From Gammaproteobacteria bacterium (GTDB lineage Bacteria > Pseudomonadota > Gammaproteobacteria > GCF-002020875): 46,241 nucleotides of DNA. Of this stretch, positions 42,401-46,241 are shown piece by piece. Every line of letters starts with the position of its first letter. Positions within the stretch are counted from its first letter, which is position 1. Location: assembly GCA_018648825.1 (NCBI GenBank), contig JABGQL010000142.1, positions 1-46,241 of the forward strand, written 5' to 3'. The notes beneath the pieces were generated by a model. That model had not been told where the DNA came from and ran no database searches. It worked only from the letters and a program-made list of their open reading frames with translations. Made by a program: the position numbers and the translations under genes.

Positions 42401-43018
42401 CAACAAGATAAGTATAGTAACCATCAGAGAGGCAATATTGATTCTGCGCTCTCGGTTTTTGACCTCTTGCTCATAAGAGAGTGCATACTGCTGAATGATC
42501 TCTTCAATATCTTCTTCCAGAAGATGTCGCTGCGCATCAAACTGCTGCAACAGAAATCGACTCTGTTCCATCCATTTTAGAGGGTGCTCTTTAGTGGCTA
42601 ACAAACGAGCAGCGGTATTGAAAATTTCACGCATGTAGTTTCTAAAACTGGTACGCAGTAGCTCCAGCCGGGAGGCCACTCTATGGTCTAGTTTAGATGC
42701 TTCAACCAGTGCTTCAAGGGTATCCAGCTGCTTAAAAAAGAGTCCGGGTAACTTGGCGCTCTGCAGTAGATGCTTTTCACTACGTTCCACAACGCTGGAG
42801 AGTGCCAGTACCTGGATATTGAGTGCAGGACCTCCAAGATGATGAATAATCTCCAGAATTTCTGTGTGTACCCGTTGCTGCTGTTGTGCCTCACGATTAC
42901 CTTGTGAGAGTAGTAGCTGCCCTAAAAACATCCCCAGTAGTGAGATCACCCCTAAAAATAGCACTAGTGAGATAAGTATGGTGCGAACTGAGAGCTGAAA
43001 TTTAAACTGTTTTTTCAT
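39425..43018 (-). CDS. Large (1197 aa) membrane sensor kinase: TM-HAMP-multiple PAS, HNIGN H-box, HATPase_c
   Basis: RFFLPIKQLRLLAQQIASGDYSVEM (HAMP), PAS segments, [67 protein letters not shown]. Confidence 0.9.
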   Translation of the reverse strand: MKKQFKFQLSVRTILISLVLFLGVISLLGMFLGQLLLSQGNREAQQQQRVHTEILEIIHHLGGPALNIQVLALSSVVERSEKHLLQSAKLPGLFFKQLDTLEALVEASKLDHRVASRLELLRTSFRNYMREIFNTAARLLATKEHPLKWMEQSRFLLQQFDAQRHLLEEDIEEIIQQYALSYEQEVKNRERRINIASLMVTILILLLLLVLWVLSVRFFLPIKQLRLLAQQIASGDYSVEMVWPYQDELGAIADSFNEMSAAIRQGHSTIEHEHNRLERLLQSTPEALIQVDIKGRIKLFNHEASQLLDYPADRLLGAPFGRLIESVDLHHPLIHYLQRSQLLSDSDWGEVKAQLHLEAAEGGTILRNLKAQYRKKGGEKVPVLVNVSLLEGGGDEPESLIIVAKDISEVVEQQQKLLDSQRALTSILHDIKEEERYKVARAMELVTTVVSISEGELELQADTGERNDLFRDMANGVNRMSSQIRNQIKELRESHRHLHDQTKFVRGVIHSMPEAIATIQGGKITTMNRHMKLLYREGQPETTQQLLQQLHIPPLLQQQMESQQQIDQEYSIEVETEVVKRYRLQRLNLLRQAYFRLNDLQMERLGMTLDSDVRKYLYYPGHRLKQAHHGLSIPMTTTTGEKKQFSLSLIPFYHEEMWGHQCLLLVEDLSEIAGIAEHTQKGVSLLELQQLMLQVKVHKVALFNLQHQLLAANQNYLQGMPDLQVTEQGVLDKTGKPLCCYQVSHGSDRPCWEIEQTEEEHPCPIHDVNYQTPTSGVHLHLDSGQERRVSLNYYPIRNQDGEVWAVLESMHDITLQRSLADEIQYSGTLDPTLLEQPEMPAALLVDGWSNIQFLNKEAERTLNVEAELLLDQPLALLFSNEQEIEQSQLLVINDVTEQHELEQAERTAAYQGGLAEMGANVLHNIGNAVSGLMHRAQSLGQSVKRLEEMEQALEAGLKVDDPKRLQQGLQMAITDLREVRLEGVEKIREAILSTTDHMADIISLQQSLSAERAFYVSSFSLERALRDGVRMQEDSNQKYHVRVQMQISNEIDEVELPYNPFMQMIGNFIKNSREAIQQYRNEQNEKISSFEGVLAIQVKPIQPDRFNIEIIDNGCGIAPNKLKSIFQRGETTKERGTGFGLHSVATFVQSIDGMVLAKNREEGHGAHMVIELPLSAKKALMNSNSGEKSPSVTSKGA

Positions 43019-43030
43019 TATCAGGCTCTG

Positions 43031-43864
43031 CTACGGCAGTGGTGCATACCCCAGTGCTTTAACAATTTCCTGACCTTCCCGGCTCAACAAAAAATCAATA
43101 AAACGCTGCTCCATGACTCCCGGATTACCCAAAGTAACCAAGTTTAGTGGCCGCTTGCCCAACGGGTAGCGGTTACTCAATATATTGCTGAAAGTTGGCT
43201 CATAACCATCACTACGTAGCATTTTGACGGCTACTCCAAGAGATTGAGCATAACGGGTCGCGCCAATGGAGACAAAGGTGATGGCATCTGGGTCAGCCCC
43301 AACAAAGATCAGGGCCTCTACATTGGCCCCCACCTGATAGTCCTCTTTTAATGGCTCTCCCTCTAATCCAGCATACTGTTCAAGTTGCTTACGGATAGAG
43401 CGCCCCGGTTCCTTGACAACCGTGACTACGGGCCGCTCGCTCCCACCCAGCTGACTCCAGAGACGAACCTCTCCGGTCAGTAGTGATCTCAGTGTTTTTC
43501 GGTCCATCTCTTTTAATGGATTATCTTGATTCACCACTACGGCATTTCCATCAATCCCTATGGTGAAAGTTTGCAGTTCAGCCCCTAAAGCAAGTGGGCT
43601 ATCCCCCAGACTATTTAATTCACGGGAGACCATTGCAATACTGTTTTTCCCCTGTAGCAGATCTTCAATCCCTACATGGCTACCGCCTCCCCAGCTCTGA
43701 ACTTTACCCAAGCCCTTTGCCTCAAACTGCTCTGCTGCTTGACGTATAATGGGGAGAAAGGTGCTTGAACCACTGATTACAATGGCTTCTTGTGCAACCA
43801 CCATACTCCAACTGGTGAACAACAGTACACCGATCATTGACCTCTGTATCCAGTAGCGGCTCAT
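43031..43864 (-). CDS. PstS-like phosphate-type substrate-binding protein
   Basis: AIVISGSSTFLPIIRQAAEQFEAKGLGKVQSWGGGSHVGIEDLLQGKNSIAMVSREL...FIDFLLSREGQEIVKALGYAPLP. Confidence 0.88.
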   Translation of the reverse strand: MSRYWIQRSMIGVLLFTSWSMVVAQEAIVISGSSTFLPIIRQAAEQFEAKGLGKVQSWGGGSHVGIEDLLQGKNSIAMVSRELNSLGDSPLALGAELQTFTIGIDGNAVVVNQDNPLKEMDRKTLRSLLTGEVRLWSQLGGSERPVVTVVKEPGRSIRKQLEQYAGLEGEPLKEDYQVGANVEALIFVGADPDAITFVSIGATRYAQSLGVAVKMLRSDGYEPTFSNILSNRYPLGKRPLNLVTLGNPGVMEQRFIDFLLSREGQEIVKALGYAPLP

Positions 43865-43871
43865 GAGTTAT

Positions 43872-44249
43872 TCAGCGCCTTCCTTCCACCCAGTGTACAT
43901 ATTCCATATCAGCCTTTTGAATATGCTCTACCAACCACTGCAGCAGAAAAGTGTGTAACGATTGTGGGTCAACAGCGTTCTCTTTCAATGCGGAAACTTG
44001 GTCACGCAGTTGTCGATGAAGCTTCTGGTGCGCCTCCAGTCCCGGCCACCCGCTAGTACGACAAAGCGCCTCTTCATGCTCAAAATGGGTCAAGGTATAC
44101 TCCATCAATCCATTGATAATTTGTGCCAGAGGTGCAGTACTCCCGTTATCCAAAGCCTGTTCTAGTGCATTGATCATATTGAATAGCTTTTGATGCTCAC
44201 GATCAATCATCTCTATTCCGGTTTTCACCTCTTCATTCCACTCAATCAT
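43872..44249 (-). CDS. Bacteriohemerythrin
   Basis: MIEWNEEVKTGIEMIDREHQKLFNMINALEQAL...LMEYTLTHFEHEEALCRTSGWPGLEAHQKLHRQL...LLQWLVEHIQKADMEYVHW: full set of hemerythrin His/Glu/Asp ligands. Confidence 0.95.
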   Translation of the reverse strand: MIEWNEEVKTGIEMIDREHQKLFNMINALEQALDNGSTAPLAQIINGLMEYTLTHFEHEEALCRTSGWPGLEAHQKLHRQLRDQVSALKENAVDPQSLHTFLLQWLVEHIQKADMEYVHWVEGRR

Positions 44250-46241
44250 AAACCCTCCATATTATAGGGAGCCACCTCTCCCAACTGCTCTTTCAGCTGG
44301 TTGATCTCTCTCTTCATCTCAATCACTCTATTTTCGCGCTCTACAAAGGCTTGATGGATCATCTCCATCTGCCCCATCTTCTCTTTCAGCTCATCACTGC
44401 GCTGCTGTAATTGCTTAGTGAGTTGTTCTCTTTCATCCAATTCCAGCTCGGTACGGCGCAATTGAGAAATGTCTTTGATAACTAAAATGACCTGCTGAAG
44501 CCTCTCCTCACTATCCTCATGCTCCCCTTGTACTGCAGTCTCATACACCACCTTTCCAGAGATCAGTACCGGCAGTGTTGAGCCGTTAGCCAATCGAAGT
44601 TGCCTCTCCATGCCCTGAAATGTGCCCTGCTCATCCGGATAGTCCAACAGTCGGCCAAATGGAGTGGGTTCAACTTGCAACCAATCCTCCACAGTAAAGG
44701 CATCTCGCATCACCACAACTACAACGGGTTCATTATCCCTCTGCAGACGATAGAGATTAAGCTGTACGGAGATCGGAGTGCCATCACCACAGCGTGCGGT
44801 CGCCACCTGATTCTCTCCAACCATTCGTGAGCGCCCTCTGGCAAGAAAACTGGTCCACAGTGTCGCATGTTGGTGCTGCATCTCCGCAGGGAGCAGTTGT
44901 TCGATATTCATCCCCTCCATACTCTTTTCAGAGTAGTGCAACAGTTGATGTGCTGCATCGTTGGCTATATCAATGGTTCCATCTTCCCGGCTGAGCCAAG
45001 TAGCAAGTGGGGCTTGATGGAGAATCTCTTCAAATTGCTGCGGATTCTGCTCCAACCGGGATTGCATATGCCCCCCAAGCATACGTGTCACCTCTGTTGA
45101 GAAGCGCCCTCTCCCCAGCTGTTGCTCCTCCTCATCAAAAAGCAGCTGGAGTGGTTTCCCCAACAGCTTGTCACTACTTACCCCCATGGTTTGAGTAACC
45201 GCACGGTTGACCTGTTTGATATCCCCCTGTTGGTCAACCACAACCAGTAGGTCATCCATTGCCGACAGCGCCTCTTCCACATTGTGCAGTGAATTTTTAC
45301 TCTGTTGCAGAGCGTGAGCCATCTGGTTAAAGGTGGCTGATAGTTGCCCCAACTCATCCAGACTATTGGTGTTAATTCTGGCTGTAAAGTCTCCTCTTCC
45401 AATAGCCCTAGCCATCCCCATCAAACGTTCAATGGGGCGTACAAAAAGCTTTGTAGAACGAACCACGATGGCAATAATGAGTAAAGTTAGTGTCAGCAGC
45501 ACTGCAAATACCATCTCGCGCAACGGGTCCAGAATGGCTGCTCCCGGAAGTGTTCGGATCAGGGTCCAGCTACGCTCATCATCATCAGGGTGAATTTGAA
45601 ACTGCTCTTTGGAAACTACTCGGTGTAGCGAGGGTACCCACTGAAAGGTGCCATCTGGGGGGATCACTTGCAGCGCCTCTTTGCTATCAATACCGTCAAT
45701 CCAATATTCAGGAAAACGATACTCTGGATGCTGAAGATCAAAACCAAAGCGCTTCTCTTTGTCGGGGTGATAGAGATACTCTTGCTGACTATTGAGCAAC
45801 CAAGCCTGACCACTCTCCAGTTTCAGTGCTTCCAGCATGCTGTTCATATCAATGTTGATCACAACAATCCCTCGTACCTCCTCCTGTGTACCGTATAGAG
45901 CCTTGGCAACCCGCAGCACAGGGCGATGAGGCTCTTCGATCTTACCATTTTCACGATTCAGATTGAGGGGGGAGAGGTAGTATTGATCAGCCGGCAGCTG
46001 AATTGCCTGTTTAAAGTAACCACGGTGTGATTTATCCTGCCGACTCTCTGTGGCGACAATTTGGACCGCCCCTTCTGCAAAGGAACGGTCCAGTCGCACC
46101 TGCTCTATTCCAAACTGGTCAATAAAACGAATTTGGAGGTAATTACCCTTCCCCTTCAACACCGCAGAGAACATGTTGACGACATTGTTGTACTGCAGCT
46201 GAGGCACTGTAAAATCTGCAGTCACTTGCTGGTCATAATGG
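44246..46241 (-). CDS. Cache-like/HAMP/PAS membrane sensor without recognisable output domain (5' end beyond right edge)
   Basis: Frame is open through 46241 (HYDQQVTADF...); Cache-type YLQIRFIDQFGIEQVRLDRS; TM then FVRPIERLMGMARAIGRGDFTARI (HAMP); two or more PAS segments; ends in coiled coil RENRVIEMKREINQLKEQLGEVAPYN*. Confidence 0.88.
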   Translation of the reverse strand, partial: HYDQQVTADFTVPQLQYNNVVNMFSAVLKGKGNYLQIRFIDQFGIEQVRLDRSFAEGAVQIVATESRQDKSHRGYFKQAIQLPADQYYLSPLNLNRENGKIEEPHRPVLRVAKALYGTQEEVRGIVVINIDMNSMLEALKLESGQAWLLNSQQEYLYHPDKEKRFGFDLQHPEYRFPEYWIDGIDSKEALQVIPPDGTFQWVPSLHRVVSKEQFQIHPDDDERSWTLIRTLPGAAILDPLREMVFAVLLTLTLLIIAIVVRSTKLFVRPIERLMGMARAIGRGDFTARINTNSLDELGQLSATFNQMAHALQQSKNSLHNVEEALSAMDDLLVVVDQQGDIKQVNRAVTQTMGVSSDKLLGKPLQLLFDEEEQQLGRGRFSTEVTRMLGGHMQSRLEQNPQQFEEILHQAPLATWLSREDGTIDIANDAAHQLLHYSEKSMEGMNIEQLLPAEMQHQHATLWTSFLARGRSRMVGENQVATARCGDGTPISVQLNLYRLQRDNEPVVVVVMRDAFTVEDWLQVEPTPFGRLLDYPDEQGTFQGMERQLRLANGSTLPVLISGKVVYETAVQGEHEDSEERLQQVILVIKDISQLRRTELELDEREQLTKQLQQRSDELKEKMGQMEMIHQAFVERENRVIEMKREINQLKEQLGEVAPYNMEGL

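Overview
The window reads as a gammaproteobacterial chromosomal segment. Lineage is inferred from gene content and order only. It has three parts. (1) A core block on the minus strand: tRNA-Val(GAC), thrS, infC, rpmI, rplT, pheS, pheT, ihfA, a MerR-family regulator, a hypothetical protein and rne. (2) A complete TetR-controlled RND efflux operon on the plus strand: TetR/MFP/RND/TolC-type. (3) A dense set of signal-transduction genes. These include two substrate-binding protein + kinase pairs (PhnD-like) with a receiver protein and a degenerate HD-GYP protein, a MHYT hybrid kinase with a receiver protein, and a 5-gene operon (Cache/HAMP/PAS sensor without output domain, bacteriohemerythrin, PstS-like protein, 1197-aa kinase, receiver-ATPase protein). 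Four kinase-like proteins share an atypical HN[IF]GN H-box and a modified G2 box, and their substrate-binding proteins have no transporter partners nearby. This is the best candidate here for an under-described system. Other non-routine observations: an unannotated Phe-rich leader ORF overlapping a terminator hairpin upstream of pheS, a probable AUC start codon for infC, a PEPCK/HprK-like P-loop at the extreme C-terminus of a 637-aa protein divergent from a low-Mr tyrosine phosphatase, a near-perfect 24-bp palindrome upstream of the TetR efflux operon, and a structured rne leader. No CRISPR array, transposase or prophage genes were seen. All calls come from reading the sequence; no database searches were run.
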